This document shows positions 25,479 through 33,758 of a stretch of 64,000 bases of DNA, in pieces. The DNA comes from Glycomyces sp. YM15 (GTDB taxonomy: Bacteria; Actinomycetota; Actinomycetes; Mycobacteriales; Micromonosporaceae): assembly GCF_016918015.1 (NCBI RefSeq), contig NZ_JAERMK010000007.1, positions 21,829-85,828 on the forward strand. The letters are read 5' to 3'. Positions within the stretch are counted from its first letter, which is position 1. Each line of letters opens with the position of its first letter. Position numbers and translations under genes: made by a program. The notes under the pieces were generated by a model. That model saw only the letters and a list, made by a program, of their open reading frames with translations. It made no database searches and was not told the origin of the DNA.

Positions 25479-26434
25479 ACGGCATCGCGACCCGCCTGAT
25501 CGGCCGACTCGCCGCGGTACTGCTGGTCGCCCTGAGCGCCGGGTGCAGCGACAGCGCCGAAGCGCCGCCACTGTCCATAGCCACCGGTGAGGCGGGCGGG
25601 GTCTACTACGCCTACGGCACCGGCATCGCCGAACTACTGACCCGGGAACTCGACACCGAAGTCGCGGTGGTGGAGACCGCGGCGTCACTGGAGAACCTGC
25701 GAATGGTCGTTGAGGGCGAGGCCGACCTGTGCTTCGCCCTCGCCGACGCGGCGGCCCTGGCAGTGGACGGCCAAGCACCGTTCGGCGAGGCCCAACCGCT
25801 GACCGCGCTGGCTCGCCTGTACGACAACTACACGCACCTAGTGGTCGACGCCGACCTGCCGATCGCCACTCTGGACGATCTGCGCGGTCACGCGGTGGCC
25901 GTCGGCGCCGAGCATTCAGGGGCCGAACTGATGGCCGACCGCCTCCTGGACATCGCGGGGATCGACCCCCAGACCGACATCACGGCGCTTCAGCTCTCCC
26001 TGGCCGAGTCCCTCGAGGCGCTGCGTTCGGGGCGAATCGCGGCCTTCTTCTGGTCCGGCGGCCTGCCGACGACCGCCATCGCCGAGTTCGCCGAATCCGA
26101 ACCGATCCGCCTCATCAGCCTCAGCGAATACGTCGCCCCGCTCCGCGAGCGGTACGGCGAACTGTTCTCCGAGCTGTCGATACCGGCCCACACGTACGGC
26201 CAAGCGGAAGCGGTGGCCACGGTGGGAGTGCCCAACCTGCTGCTGGTGCACGAATCGATGGACGCCGAGCTCGCGCAGGACATCACCGAGTCCTTGTTCG
26301 AGAAACGCCTGTCGCTGCGTGAGGCGCACCCGGAAGCCGAACACCTCAACGTCCGCGTGGCCATCGCAACCTATCCGGTCGCCCTGCACCCGGGCGCCGT
26401 CGCGTACTACCGGGGCTCGAAGCCGCACCTTTGA
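25475..26434 (+). CDS. TAXI family lipoprotein in a two-component operon (probable accessory sensor)
   Basis: This 319-residue lipoprotein has a signal ending LSAGC (Cys24) and the TAXI opening SIATGEAGGVYYAYGTGIAEL. It keeps the usual ETAASLENLRMVVEGEADLCF and the C-terminal YPVALHPGAVAYYRG. ATG at 25475 overlaps the kinase stop codon. It is encoded with the kinase and regulator rather than with a permease, while the divergent TRAP operon has its own TAXI protein. The simplest reading is that it senses the substrate and signals to the kinase, similar in principle to periplasmic-binding-protein co-sensors; delivering substrate to the same permease is the alternative. A decayed paralogue lies at 14465-14690. 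Confidence 0.9.
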   Translation: MNGIATRLIGRLAAVLLVALSAGCSDSAEAPPLSIATGEAGGVYYAYGTGIAELLTRELDTEVAVVETAASLENLRMVVEGEADLCFALADAAALAVDGQAPFGEAQPLTALARLYDNYTHLVVDADLPIATLDDLRGHAVAVGAEHSGAELMADRLLDIAGIDPQTDITALQLSLAESLEALRSGRIAAFFWSGGLPTTAIAEFAESEPIRLISLSEYVAPLRERYGELFSELSIPAHTYGQAEAVATVGVPNLLLVHESMDAELAQDITESLFEKRLSLREAHPEAEHLNVRVAIATYPVALHPGAVAYYRGSKPHL

Positions 26435-26697
26435 CGATCGAACTCGTTGACCTTCAGCGGTCCTGGTCGACGGTCGCGGGACGTTCGGCGCCGGTCCGAC
26501 TCGCGAGGCGGTGTTCGGCCGGATCGAGGGCGTACGGGTCCGTGACCGGCAACGGCGCGTCGGCCGCCGCGCCGGGGCCGAGACGATCGTGAACGGCTTC
26601 GAGCACACCGCGTGGGCGTTCCTCGGCATGCTCCGCGGCACGGCAATGCGTGCGCTCACCACGGACTGACCGCGATGTCGGTGCTCCTCTGCCCACT
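26435..26697. other. Intergenic region with no supported gene
   Basis: This gap separates the TAXI gene from the convergent sulfotransferase gene. A plus-strand frame of about 70 codons ends TAWAFLGMLRGTAMRALTTD before a stop at 26667-26669, but it lacks an upstream start and may be a remnant or chance. Confidence 0.4.
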
Positions 26698-27900
26698 TCA
26701 GTCGAGCCGCATGTACGGGATGGTCAGCGGATAATCGCCGAAGGCGGCCTCGGCGTCGGTGCTCGTCAGGCCGTAGCGGCTCAGATCGTGCTCGTGGGCG
26801 CGCCCGATCCCCGGGCCGGCCAGGACCTCCTCGAGCCGACCGGAGTCCGCCTGGGTCCACGGGGTGCCGACCCGCTCGAACAGCACCGGCAGCTTGGCGC
26901 GTGCGTCGGCGTCGAGCTGCGGGTACGGCACGTTGATGACGGCGTCGCGCGGCAGCTCCATGCGGTCGGCGCGCGCTCGTTCGATCATGGTCGCCATGAG
27001 CTTCAGCCACACGGCCCCGATCGCGTGCCGATCGGGGCCGCGGACATGCAGCGCCATGGACGTCTCGATCAGGCTGCACATCGACCCGACGACGGTGACC
27101 GGATCACGGTGGAGCCAGACGATCTTGGCATCGGGGAAGATCTCCCTGATCACCGCGAAGTTGGCCAGGTTCGCCGACGCCTCCACCACCCAGCGGGTCG
27201 GCGGCCGGCCGTACTGGAGGACCTGGAGCGCCGCCTTGAGGTGGCGGTAGTCGATCCTGAAATCGCGCTTGTACAACCACTCGACGTAATCCGGGAGGAT
27301 CGCGCGGGTGAGGTGCTGCGCGCCGTGGGGCAGCAACTGCGAGCAGTCCCACGGCTGCTCGGCATCGAAACCATAGGTGTCGTGGAACTTCGGGGCGAGC
27401 CTGCTCAACTGCCTGTACAGAGCGGCCACCGATTTGATGCGTTCGCGCCGCTCGCGCTCGGGCAGTTCGATGTCGGTGAAAACCATCTCCCACAGCAGCG
27501 GGGCGCGGTGGTTCGCCGAGCGGGCGAGGACGCCGCGGGTGAGGGTGGCGGCGGTGCGCGGGAGGGCGGCGATGAAGATCGGCGCGGCGATCTTCTCGCG
27601 GCCGATTTCCGGGTGGTCGTGATGCAGTCGCCGAATCCGCAGGCGGTTCTGAAGCCGCAGTTGGATATCGGCCTGGACCGCCTGCCAGCCGATCGCCGTG
27701 AGGCGGTCCATCTCCGCGAAAGCGTGGAAGAGCCGGCGGTAGTCCTCCACGAACGCCTCATCGCCTTGAGCGCTCCAGTTCGCGTCGCGTTCCGCTTTGG
27801 TGAGGAGGAGATTGAATATGCGGTCCGGAGTGCGTTGACCGGCGAGCGTGGGCCGCAACAGTGCATTGAGGAGTTTCGTACTGGTCGGTATGCTCGGCAT
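26698..27900 (-). CDS. Sulfotransferase family protein
   Basis: The 400-residue protein contains the PAPS 5'-phosphosulfate-binding block IFIAALPRTAATLTRGVLA at about residues 110-128 and a 3'-phosphate-binding region IFPDAKIVWLHRDPVTVVGS around residues 255-275, which place it in the Sulfotransfer_1/3 group. An HHDH cluster and multiple Trp residues lie between. It would transfer sulfate from PAPS to a hydroxyl of a small molecule or glycolipid; the acceptor is unknown. The ATG at 27900 was chosen because GGAGGCGAGAC precedes it; the frame is open 59 codons further upstream, but that part overlaps the promoter. No PAPS-synthesis genes are nearby. Confidence 0.82.
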   Translation of the reverse strand: MPSIPTSTKLLNALLRPTLAGQRTPDRIFNLLLTKAERDANWSAQGDEAFVEDYRRLFHAFAEMDRLTAIGWQAVQADIQLRLQNRLRIRRLHHDHPEIGREKIAAPIFIAALPRTAATLTRGVLARSANHRAPLLWEMVFTDIELPERERRERIKSVAALYRQLSRLAPKFHDTYGFDAEQPWDCSQLLPHGAQHLTRAILPDYVEWLYKRDFRIDYRHLKAALQVLQYGRPPTRWVVEASANLANFAVIREIFPDAKIVWLHRDPVTVVGSMCSLIETSMALHVRGPDRHAIGAVWLKLMATMIERARADRMELPRDAVINVPYPQLDADARAKLPVLFERVGTPWTQADSGRLEEVLAGPGIGRAHEHDLSRYGLTSTDAEAAFGDYPLTIPYMRLD

Positions 27901-27925
27901 GTCTCGCCTCCGGTTAGGCTGCCGG

Positions 27926-27955
27926 TTATAAGGGATCGGCGATATTCTCGCACAA
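27926..27955 (-). promoter_or_regulatory. Promoter of the sulfotransferase gene
   Basis: On the minus strand, TTGTGC (27955-27950) and TTATAA (27931-27926) are 18 bases apart, and the start codon lies 25 bases beyond the -10. The surrounding DNA is unusually AT-rich for this window. Confidence 0.45.
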
Positions 27956-28370
27956 CGGTCCGTAATCATTTCGTGGCCGAGAATGGAATCGATTCCATGG
28001 CCGGTGGAGATGTACTGAAGCACGAGAAATCCCGTTCTTGAAGCATCGAATCGGCGAAGTCCGGCGAAGTCCTCCATTTGGCGCTCCAGTTGTTATTCGG
28101 GATACGAGGAATGAAGCCGCCATGGCTCACGGCTCCCCGCTCTTGAACGGCTCCTTTCCGCTCGCGGGCAACGTCTTCGTCAACGGGAACAACTTCACGG
28201 TGTTCACCCGGGACCGCCTGGTCTGCAAGCAGTATTGGCGTCGGACCCGGTCCCTCGCGCGCCTCGGTCCGTTGGGAGGGCGCTCTCTCGGGCTCCGCGG
28301 CTTTGACCAGGCGCGGCACGTGTCCCGGCTTCCTGCGGCCACGTGCGCAGCTGACGGAAGCGGCCGTAGG
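27956..28370. other. AT-richer intergenic region with a doubtful small ORF
   Basis: A plus-strand frame from the ATG at 28122 to 28376 (84 residues) begins MAHGSPLLNGSFPLAGNVFV. It has no ribosome binding site, its second half is Arg-rich antisense-like sequence, and it overlaps the 3' end of the oxygenase gene. I do not call it a gene. No other feature is seen. Confidence 0.35.
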
Positions 28371-29525
28371 TCATGACCTCACGGTCGTCCTCGGCGGCGT
28401 CCAACGCCCGCCGCTGGTCGGCACCCCGAAGTCCGGCTTCAGCTCCTCCGGGATGGCGTAGTGCATGACCCGGCCGCGCGTCAGCGAACTGAGCTGGAAC
28501 ACGGTGGCGAGGTGACCGAGGCGGTCGACGCCCCACGCTCCCAGCGGCGAGCGCTCCTCGACCGACTCGACCGCCCGCAGCAGCGACGGCGCCACCCTCG
28601 CAACGGCGTCCCAAGTGGAGCGCGGCACGTCGAGCCAGTCCGCGCAGGTGTCGCCGATGAGGTGGCGGATCATGGCGCTGACGATCGGGTCGAAGAACGT
28701 CCCGGGTACGACCTCCTCGTACAACTCGATGAGCTGGCGGGTGAGGTCGGCGCCCTCGGGTGACGGTCCCATGTGGCGGGTCAGGTACAGGTCGAGGAAG
28801 CGGCGGGCGCTCTCGAGGTCGGCGGGGGCGTGTTCTCGGTCAACGCCGAGCATCGCGCCGACCACCCGCCAGGCGTAGAAGTACGCCTCGGCGCCTTCGG
28901 TGCTCATCTGGATCCCGAGCCGGTCGAGGCTGTCGAGGACCAGCAGCGAGAACAGCATCTGCCCGCCGATCATGTCCTCCTGGCAGATCGGGGTGCCGAG
29001 CCGGGCGACATCCCAGCGGCCCCCCTGGGCGAGGTGGTGGCGGATGGACGCGTGCAGCAGCCGGACCTTCTGCGCGGCGGGGATGAACCGGCCGCCGGCC
29101 TCGAACGCGTCGGGCTGCATGAGGAACACGGTGAACTGCCCGGTCTCGGCCATCCGCTTCGACGGGTACTTGAGCGAGTGCGTCGCGCTGAGCAGTCGCG
29201 CGACATGCGGGACGACGTAGCACGCGGGCATCGACGCGAACGAGAGCGCCGTGGAGATGTGCACGTTGTTGTCGATGAAGAACAACCGCGCCCGCTCCAT
29301 CTGGTCCCAGTCGATCCATGACGGCGGCATCGAGGTGGCTTCGAGGTATTCGCGTGCCGGCTCGGGGAGTCCGTCGGGCAGGTCCTGGCCGGCGCTGGAG
29401 AAGTAGCGCATGAGCGTGTTGAACTCGCCGATCTCGCCTCGCTCGAACAGGGCCGCCACGGTGGCGTCGGCGAGCTCGTCGCCGTAACTGCGGAACCGGT
29501 CCATGTCGCTCGGGTCGTAGTGCAT
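28371..29525 (-). CDS. MpaB-type oxygenase (DUF2236 / latex-clearing-protein-like)
   Basis: This 384-residue protein resembles the oxygenase MpaB/DUF2236 family, which includes the haem-dependent latex-clearing protein Lcp. Visible features are PPSWIDWDQMERARLFF near the N-terminus, the helical stretch CYVVPHVARLLSATHSLKYPSKRMAET and RVRLLHASIRHHLAQ with paired His residues, followed by GTPICQEDMIGGQMLFSLLV. Conserved His and Lys/Arg residues in these segments are the likely haem environment. GCTCC/GGAGCCCCG provides a clear ribosome binding site before the ATG at 29525. It is the last gene of a coupled unit with a polyprenyl synthase, which suggests oxidation of a prenyl-derived product; that is inference. 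Confidence 0.8.
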   Translation of the reverse strand: MHYDPSDMDRFRSYGDELADATVAALFERGEIGEFNTLMRYFSSAGQDLPDGLPEPAREYLEATSMPPSWIDWDQMERARLFFIDNNVHISTALSFASMPACYVVPHVARLLSATHSLKYPSKRMAETGQFTVFLMQPDAFEAGGRFIPAAQKVRLLHASIRHHLAQGGRWDVARLGTPICQEDMIGGQMLFSLLVLDSLDRLGIQMSTEGAEAYFYAWRVVGAMLGVDREHAPADLESARRFLDLYLTRHMGPSPEGADLTRQLIELYEEVVPGTFFDPIVSAMIRHLIGDTCADWLDVPRSTWDAVARVAPSLLRAVESVEERSPLGAWGVDRLGHLATVFQLSSLTRGRVMHYAIPEELKPDFGVPTSGGRWTPPRTTVRS

Positions 29526-29562
29526 CGGGGCTCCTTGAATCACGAGTTGGATCGGTACCGGT

Positions 29563-30627
29563 TCAGCTCTGCCGGACGGTCGCGGTGTGCGCCAGCTCGA
29601 CGAGGGCCTCGGCCGTGCCGCCGGGCAAGGGCGCGCGGCGCACGACGTCGACGGCGGTGCCGACGCGATCGGCGACCATCCGCTCAACGCGCGCAGGGGC
29701 TCCGGTGCGCCGCATGATCGTTCGGACGCGTTCCAGGCCTTCCGCTTCGGCGCGGCGGGACCCGAGCAAGCGGCGCAGGTCGCGCCGCTCGGCGCCGGTG
29801 GCGGCATGCCAGGCGAGGGCGACCAGCACGGTCGGGCGGGCCGCGGCGATGTCATCGGTGTTGGCCTTGCCGGTGCGGTCCGGGTCGCCGAACACGCCGA
29901 GCAGGTCGTCCCGCAGCTGGAACGCCTCGCCGAGCGGCAGTGCGTAGGCGGTGAAGCACTCACGCAGTTCCGCGGAGGCGCCCCCGAGAACGCCGCCGAT
30001 ATGGAGCGGATGCTCGACGGTGTACTTGGCGGTCTTGTAACGGATCACCTCCAGTGAGGCGTCGACGTCGGGCCGTGCGCCGGTGCGGAGGATCTCGAGG
30101 CATTCGCCGGCGACCAGTTCCCGGGCGAGCACTGGCCACAGGAGGCGCGCTCGCGCGAGGTAGGCGGCGGGGAGTCCGCTGTCCGTGAACAGTTGACCGG
30201 CCCAGGACATGAGTAGATCGCCCGTGAGCATCGCGAGCGACCGGGCGGCGCCGTCCGGCCGCGGGCGCCCGGCCATGGCGTCCCGCAAGGCGAGGTGCGC
30301 GGTCGGAAGTCCGTGGCGCAGGCGGCTGTTGTCGATGAGATCGTCGTGGACGACCGCGGCCGCGTGCACCAGTTCCATTGCGGCAGCAGCCCGGACGAGC
30401 GCGGCGCTGTCGGGCTGGCCGGTGGCTCTCCAGCCCCAGTAGCAGAACGCGGCTCGCAGGCGCTTGCCGTGGGCGGTGGCGATCCGGAGCTGGTCGGCCA
30501 CGGGCCGCAGGTCCTCGTCGATGGCGAGGAGGTGGCCGGTCTCCGTCTCGACGAATTCGCCGAGCACGAGGTCGACTCGCTGTTTCAGGTTCGTCCCGGG
30601 CTCGACGTCAACGGTCGCGGTGGCCAC
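29563..30627 (-). CDS. Polyprenyl (geranylgeranyl/farnesyl) diphosphate synthase
   Basis: This 354-residue class I isoprenyl diphosphate synthase has a first aspartate-rich motif DDLID at residues 95-99 (VVHDDLIDNSRLRHGLPTAH) and a second motif QLRDDLLGVFGDP near 238-248, where the last Asp of DDxxD is replaced by Gly, as is common in actinobacterial GGPP synthases. The KR in HGKRLRAAF binds diphosphate. GTG at 30627 overlaps the end of the preceding small gene by about 20 bases. The product chain length cannot be read directly, but small residues around the first motif suggest C15-C20. It likely feeds a terpenoid modified by the downstream MpaB-type oxygenase. Confidence 0.88.
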   Translation of the reverse strand: MATATVDVEPGTNLKQRVDLVLGEFVETETGHLLAIDEDLRPVADQLRIATAHGKRLRAAFCYWGWRATGQPDSAALVRAAAAMELVHAAAVVHDDLIDNSRLRHGLPTAHLALRDAMAGRPRPDGAARSLAMLTGDLLMSWAGQLFTDSGLPAAYLARARLLWPVLARELVAGECLEILRTGARPDVDASLEVIRYKTAKYTVEHPLHIGGVLGGASAELRECFTAYALPLGEAFQLRDDLLGVFGDPDRTGKANTDDIAAARPTVLVALAWHAATGAERRDLRRLLGSRRAEAEGLERVRTIMRRTGAPARVERMVADRVGTAVDVVRRAPLPGGTAEALVELAHTATVRQS

Positions 30628-30880
30628 GGCCGGTTTCCACGTGCTGCGCGAGGACCTCCAGATAGGCGGGCGGGGCGGTGGCGTACCGGTCCAGAGCGAG
30701 TCGGCCGCGGGCCTTGAGCTCGGTGATGCCGTCCTCGGCGAGCGCGGACCCGTCGTTGCGGCCGAGGAGGCCCAGGGCGGTGGTGATGCCGTTGACGACC
30801 AGGTCGGCGACTCCGGCCGCGATGAGGACCGCACCGTTGGACTCGGGGACTTCCGGCTCGCTCGTGGTACGGGAGGTCAT
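30608..30880 (-). CDS. Small protein encoded ahead of the polyprenyl synthase, 90 aa
   Basis: No known family is recognised. The protein has a hydrophobic stretch GAVLIAAGVADLVVNGITTALGLLG in its first half, possibly one amphipathic or membrane-associated helix. A charged second half (EDGITELKARGRLALDRY, then PPAYLEVLAQHVE) ends GRGHRDR. The ATG at 30880 is a reasonable start within AGAAGGGCCCCC. Its gene overlaps the polyprenyl synthase gene, indicating translational coupling, so it may be a partner or membrane anchor for that enzyme. Confidence 0.65.
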   Translation of the reverse strand: MTSRTTSEPEVPESNGAVLIAAGVADLVVNGITTALGLLGRNDGSALAEDGITELKARGRLALDRYATAPPAYLEVLAQHVETGRGHRDR

Positions 30881-31075
30881 GGGGGCCCTTCTCTCGGCTC
30901 GTCATCATCATCCGGTGAATATGCCGGTGCCACAAGAGAAGACGATCGGATGTCATCCCAACGGGGGACCATGCCGACCGCTCATGGGTGTCGCGCGGAT
31001 GCTTCCGAGCGCTGCGGTGCGTCGTAGGCGAAGAGGCGGATCCGCCACGGCAGAGTGTCCGAGAGGCGGGTCACC

Positions 31076-31105
31076 TTGTCGATCGAATACCCCCGGGGGT
31101 ATATT
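31076..31105 (+). promoter_or_regulatory. Promoter with -10 overlapping a CsoR/CstR-type operator
   Basis: TTGTCG (31076-31081) and TATATT (31100-31105) are 18 bases apart. The -10 element overlaps the 16-base perfect palindrome ATACCCCC-GGGGGTAT (31087-31102), the typical operator of the CsoR/CstR family. The -10 ends six bases before the ATG at 31112, so the message is probably leaderless. Confidence 0.8.
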
Positions 31106-31111
31106 TGCGAT

Positions 31112-32845
31112 ATGAAGGACAGCCAGAACACCAGCGCCGCCTCCGCGGGCGAGCCGATGCGGATCGTGGTCGTCGGCGGCGTGGCCGGCGGTATGAGCGC
31201 CGCTGCGAGGGCGCGTCGCCTCGACGAGCACGCCGAGATCGTGGTGCTCGAGCGGGGTGCGCACGTCTCGTTCGCGAATTGCGGACTCCCGTACCACGTC
31301 GGCGGCGAGATCGAGGACGAGTCGGCACTGCTGGTGCAGACCCCGGAGTCGCTGCGCGCGGCGCTGAACCTGGACGTGCGGACCCGGCACGAGGTGATCG
31401 GGCTCGACACGACCTCGAAGACGCTGACGGTGCGCACCGAAACCGGGACCGAACCGCTCCGGTACGACGCCCTGGTGCTCTCACCCGGTGCACGGGCCGT
31501 CGTCCCGCCGGTGCCGGGCCTGGACTCCGCGCGGGTCCGCACCCTGCGGACCGTCGAGGACGCGGTCGCATTGCGGCGATCGGCCGATCTCGGCGCGGCG
31601 AGGGCCGTGGTCATCGGCGCCGGTTTCATCGGCGTCGAGACCGCTGAGGCGCTGGCGCAGCGCGGCATCGAGGTCAGCCTCGTCGAACTCGCTCCGCATC
31701 CGTTGCCGCCGTTGGAGACCGAGATGGCGCAGCCGGTCGCGGACGAGCTCAGCCGACTGGGAATCGACCTGCGCACCGGGGTCGCCGCCGAACGGGTGCG
31801 ATCGGGCGCCGATCACGACCTCGTCGACCTCACCGACGGCACGACGATCGCGGCAGATCTGATCGTCCTGTCGGTAGGGGTGCGTCCCGACACCGAGATC
31901 TTCGAGCAGGCCGGAATCGCCTGCGAGCGCGGCGCGATCGTCACCGATGAGCACGGCCGCACCTCGGCTCCCGGCGTGTGGGCCGTGGGCGACGCGGTGG
32001 CCAGCACGGACCAGGTCACCGGCGCGCACCGGCCGGTGGCGCTGGCGGGGCCGGCGAACCGGGCCGGGCGCCTGGTCGCCGACGACATCCTCAGGCCGGG
32101 CTCCGCCCGTCCGCTGCCGCGGCCCGTCGGCACCGCGATCGTGCGGGTCGGGGGCCTGACCGCGGCGCTCACCGGCGCGAACCGCGCGAGCCTGCGGGCC
32201 GCCGGGATCGCGTTCCACACGCTGCACCTGCACCCGAAGCACCACGCCGCCTACTTCCCGGGGGCCGCGACCGTCCATTTGCTGCTGCACTACCGCGAGG
32301 GGGACGGGCTGCTCCTGGGCGCTCAGGCGGTCGGGAGCGAAGGCGTCGACAAGCGGATCGACGTGCTCGCCACGGCGCTGCGCGCCGGCATGGGCGTGGC
32401 CGACCTCATCGATCTGGACCTGGCGTACGCCCCGCCTTACGGCCAGGCCAAGGACCCGGTCAACCTGGCGGGCCTGATCGGCTCGAACGTGCTCGACGGG
32501 ACCCTCCGGTCGTGGCACGCCGACGACCTCGACGGCGTGTCGGACGCGGCGCTCGTGTTGGATGTGCGCACCCGCGGCGAGTACGACGCGGGCCACCTGC
32601 CCGGTGCGATGCATGTACCGCACGTTGAACTGCGCGAACGCCTCGACGAGGTCCGAGCGGCCGCGGGCGGGCGGCCAGTGCGCGTGTTGTGCGAGTCGGG
32701 GGTGCGGTCGAACATCGCCCACCGGGTGCTCGCGCAGGCCGGTTTCGACAGCGCCTCGCTGTCGGGAGGCATGCTCACGCTGCGCGCCGCGCTGGGCGAC
32801 CGGGTCATCGCCGAGGAACCCGTTTCCGCGGCCGACCGACTCTGA
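31112..32845 (+). CDS. CoA-disulfide reductase / persulfide reductase with rhodanese domain
   Basis: The 577-residue enzyme starts with an FAD-binding Rossmann motif (VVVGGVAGGMSAAARARRL), followed by the catalytic SFANCGLPYHVGG with Cys57. The NADH-binding GAGFIGVETAEAL segment lies near residue 170 and a C-terminal dimerisation block contains LHPKHHAAYFPGA. A rhodanese domain from about residue 470 carries Cys527 in VLCESGVRSN. This CoADR-Rhd architecture reduces CoA persulfides or polysulfide and relays sulfane sulfur. ATG at 31112 follows the operator and -10 directly. The CstR-like gene comes 32 bases downstream, and the C-rich operator upstream suggests sulfide/persulfide-induced expression. 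Confidence 0.9.
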   Translation: MKDSQNTSAASAGEPMRIVVVGGVAGGMSAAARARRLDEHAEIVVLERGAHVSFANCGLPYHVGGEIEDESALLVQTPESLRAALNLDVRTRHEVIGLDTTSKTLTVRTETGTEPLRYDALVLSPGARAVVPPVPGLDSARVRTLRTVEDAVALRRSADLGAARAVVIGAGFIGVETAEALAQRGIEVSLVELAPHPLPPLETEMAQPVADELSRLGIDLRTGVAAERVRSGADHDLVDLTDGTTIAADLIVLSVGVRPDTEIFEQAGIACERGAIVTDEHGRTSAPGVWAVGDAVASTDQVTGAHRPVALAGPANRAGRLVADDILRPGSARPLPRPVGTAIVRVGGLTAALTGANRASLRAAGIAFHTLHLHPKHHAAYFPGAATVHLLLHYREGDGLLLGAQAVGSEGVDKRIDVLATALRAGMGVADLIDLDLAYAPPYGQAKDPVNLAGLIGSNVLDGTLRSWHADDLDGVSDAALVLDVRTRGEYDAGHLPGAMHVPHVELRERLDEVRAAAGGRPVRVLCESGVRSNIAHRVLAQAGFDSASLSGGMLTLRAALGDRVIAEEPVSAADRL

Positions 32846-32877
32846 CAGCAGATGGAACCTCGAGAAGGAGCCGAACC

Positions 32878-33156
32878 ATGGCGATCCCCGACCCGCAAGC
32901 GCAACGTCGCGTCCTGAACCGGCTGAAGCGCGCCCGCGGCCAGCTCGACGCGGTCATCACCGCGGTCGAGGAGGGCGGCCGCTGCCGTGACGTCGTCACG
33001 CAGCTCGCCGCCGTCTCGACCGCGCTCGACCGCGCCGGCTTCGCGATCGTGTCCACAGCGATGAAGGACTGCATCGCCGACCCCGAGCGGGTCGCCACGG
33101 ACGAAGACGGCTTGACCGCCGAAGAGCTCGAGAAGCTCTTCCTCATGCTGGCCTGA
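32878..33156 (+). CDS. CstR-like persulfide-sensing repressor (CsoR/RcnR family)
   Basis: The protein is 92 residues, four-helix CsoR type (DUF156). Copper-sensing CsoR uses C36-H61-C65; here C36 (GRCRDVV) and C65 (MKDCIAD) are kept but position 61 is Ala. Loss of the His metal ligand with both Cys retained is the hallmark of CstR persulfide sensors, and the neighbour is a persulfide-metabolising enzyme with a matching operator. The ATG at 32878 follows GAGAAGGAGCC. The gene probably represses its own operon until sulfane sulfur links the two cysteines. The metal-binding alternative is weaker because of the missing His. Confidence 0.9.
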   Translation: MAIPDPQAQRRVLNRLKRARGQLDAVITAVEEGGRCRDVVTQLAAVSTALDRAGFAIVSTAMKDCIADPERVATDEDGLTAEELEKLFLMLA

Positions 33157-33205
33157 GCGACCCGCCGGGCCTGGACGACCGAGAAGAATAGGGAGTCAAT
33201 CCTCC

Positions 33206-33361
33206 ATGTGCTACACCGTCAAGTGCCGCCAGTGCGGCAATACCACCTGGGCCGGCTGCGGCCAGCACGCTCAAGAGGTCATGAGCGGCGTCCCCAAGGC
33301 CGAGCGCTGCGAAGGCCACGAGAAGCAACCCGGTCTGCTGGCCCGGATCCTCCGGCGCTGA
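33206..33361 (+). CDS. Small cysteine-rich zinc-ribbon-like protein, 51 aa
   Basis: The protein begins MCYTVKCRQCGNTTWAGCGQH and has two CxxC-like pairs (CRQC and WAGC, plus CEGH near the end) that could bind zinc. A basic tail KQPGLLARILRR follows. Similar short proteins occur in many actinobacteria, but I know no function. GGGAG at about 33190 is the likely ribosome binding site. It lies 49 bases after the CstR-like gene and could be read from the same transcript, suggesting a possible sulfur or redox role. Confidence 0.75.
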   Translation: MCYTVKCRQCGNTTWAGCGQHAQEVMSGVPKAERCEGHEKQPGLLARILRR

Positions 33362-33452
33362 GCGGTCGTTCGCGGAAGCCGTCGGTGCGGACGGGCTCTG
33401 GTGCTCGGCATCTTCCGGGCTCCTCCGGTTCGTCCGCGTGCAGGGACGGGAG

Positions 33453-33620
33453 CGTCCACAGTTGCAGCAGGGCCCGGCGTCGCGACGCCCGGGCCCGCAG
33501 GAACGGGGGGCGGCCGGGGGCGCCCCGTCCCCCCGCCCGGGCCGCGGGCGGTGCGGGGCGGGCCCTCCGGGGCTCCGGGCCCCCGCGTCGCGACGCCGGG
33601 CCCTGCTGCAACTGTGGACG
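33453..33620. repeat. Large inverted repeat with perfect 36-base arms
   Basis: The arm 33453-33488 begins CGTCCACAGTTGCAGCAGGG and its exact reverse complement occupies 33585-33620. They are separated by 96 bases of G/C-rich, partly self-complementary DNA, and inner bases continue the pairing with a few mismatches. No gene overlaps it. It could be a folded RNA or cruciform element, a mobile-element relic, or a palindromic assembly artefact. Confidence 0.85.
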
Positions 33621-33697
33621 GCGTAGGGCGCCGAGACGCGCGACCGGTCCTCGGCTCGGCCGGGCAGGCCGGGACAGTGCCGAGGCGTTGACTATGT

Positions 33698-33758
33698 ATC
33701 GATAACTATCTATAGTCTGAAGTATCTTGTTTTCGAAACTTCCATCGAATGTTTCGAA
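33698..33758 (+). promoter_or_regulatory. Operator-like element upstream of GH95 gene
   Basis: ATCGA-N7-CTAT at 33698-33713 is shared with the GH127 and GH2 upstream regions, and its centre is partly palindromic. A second inverted repeat, TTCGAAAC (33732-33739) and GTTTCGAA (33751-33758), follows. Both are in AT-rich DNA 180-240 bases before the start codon. Confidence 0.55.

Noticed and set aside
28122..28376. Possible 84-residue plus-strand protein
   Set aside because: No ribosome binding site, second half Arg-rich and antisense-like, overlap with the oxygenase 3' end.
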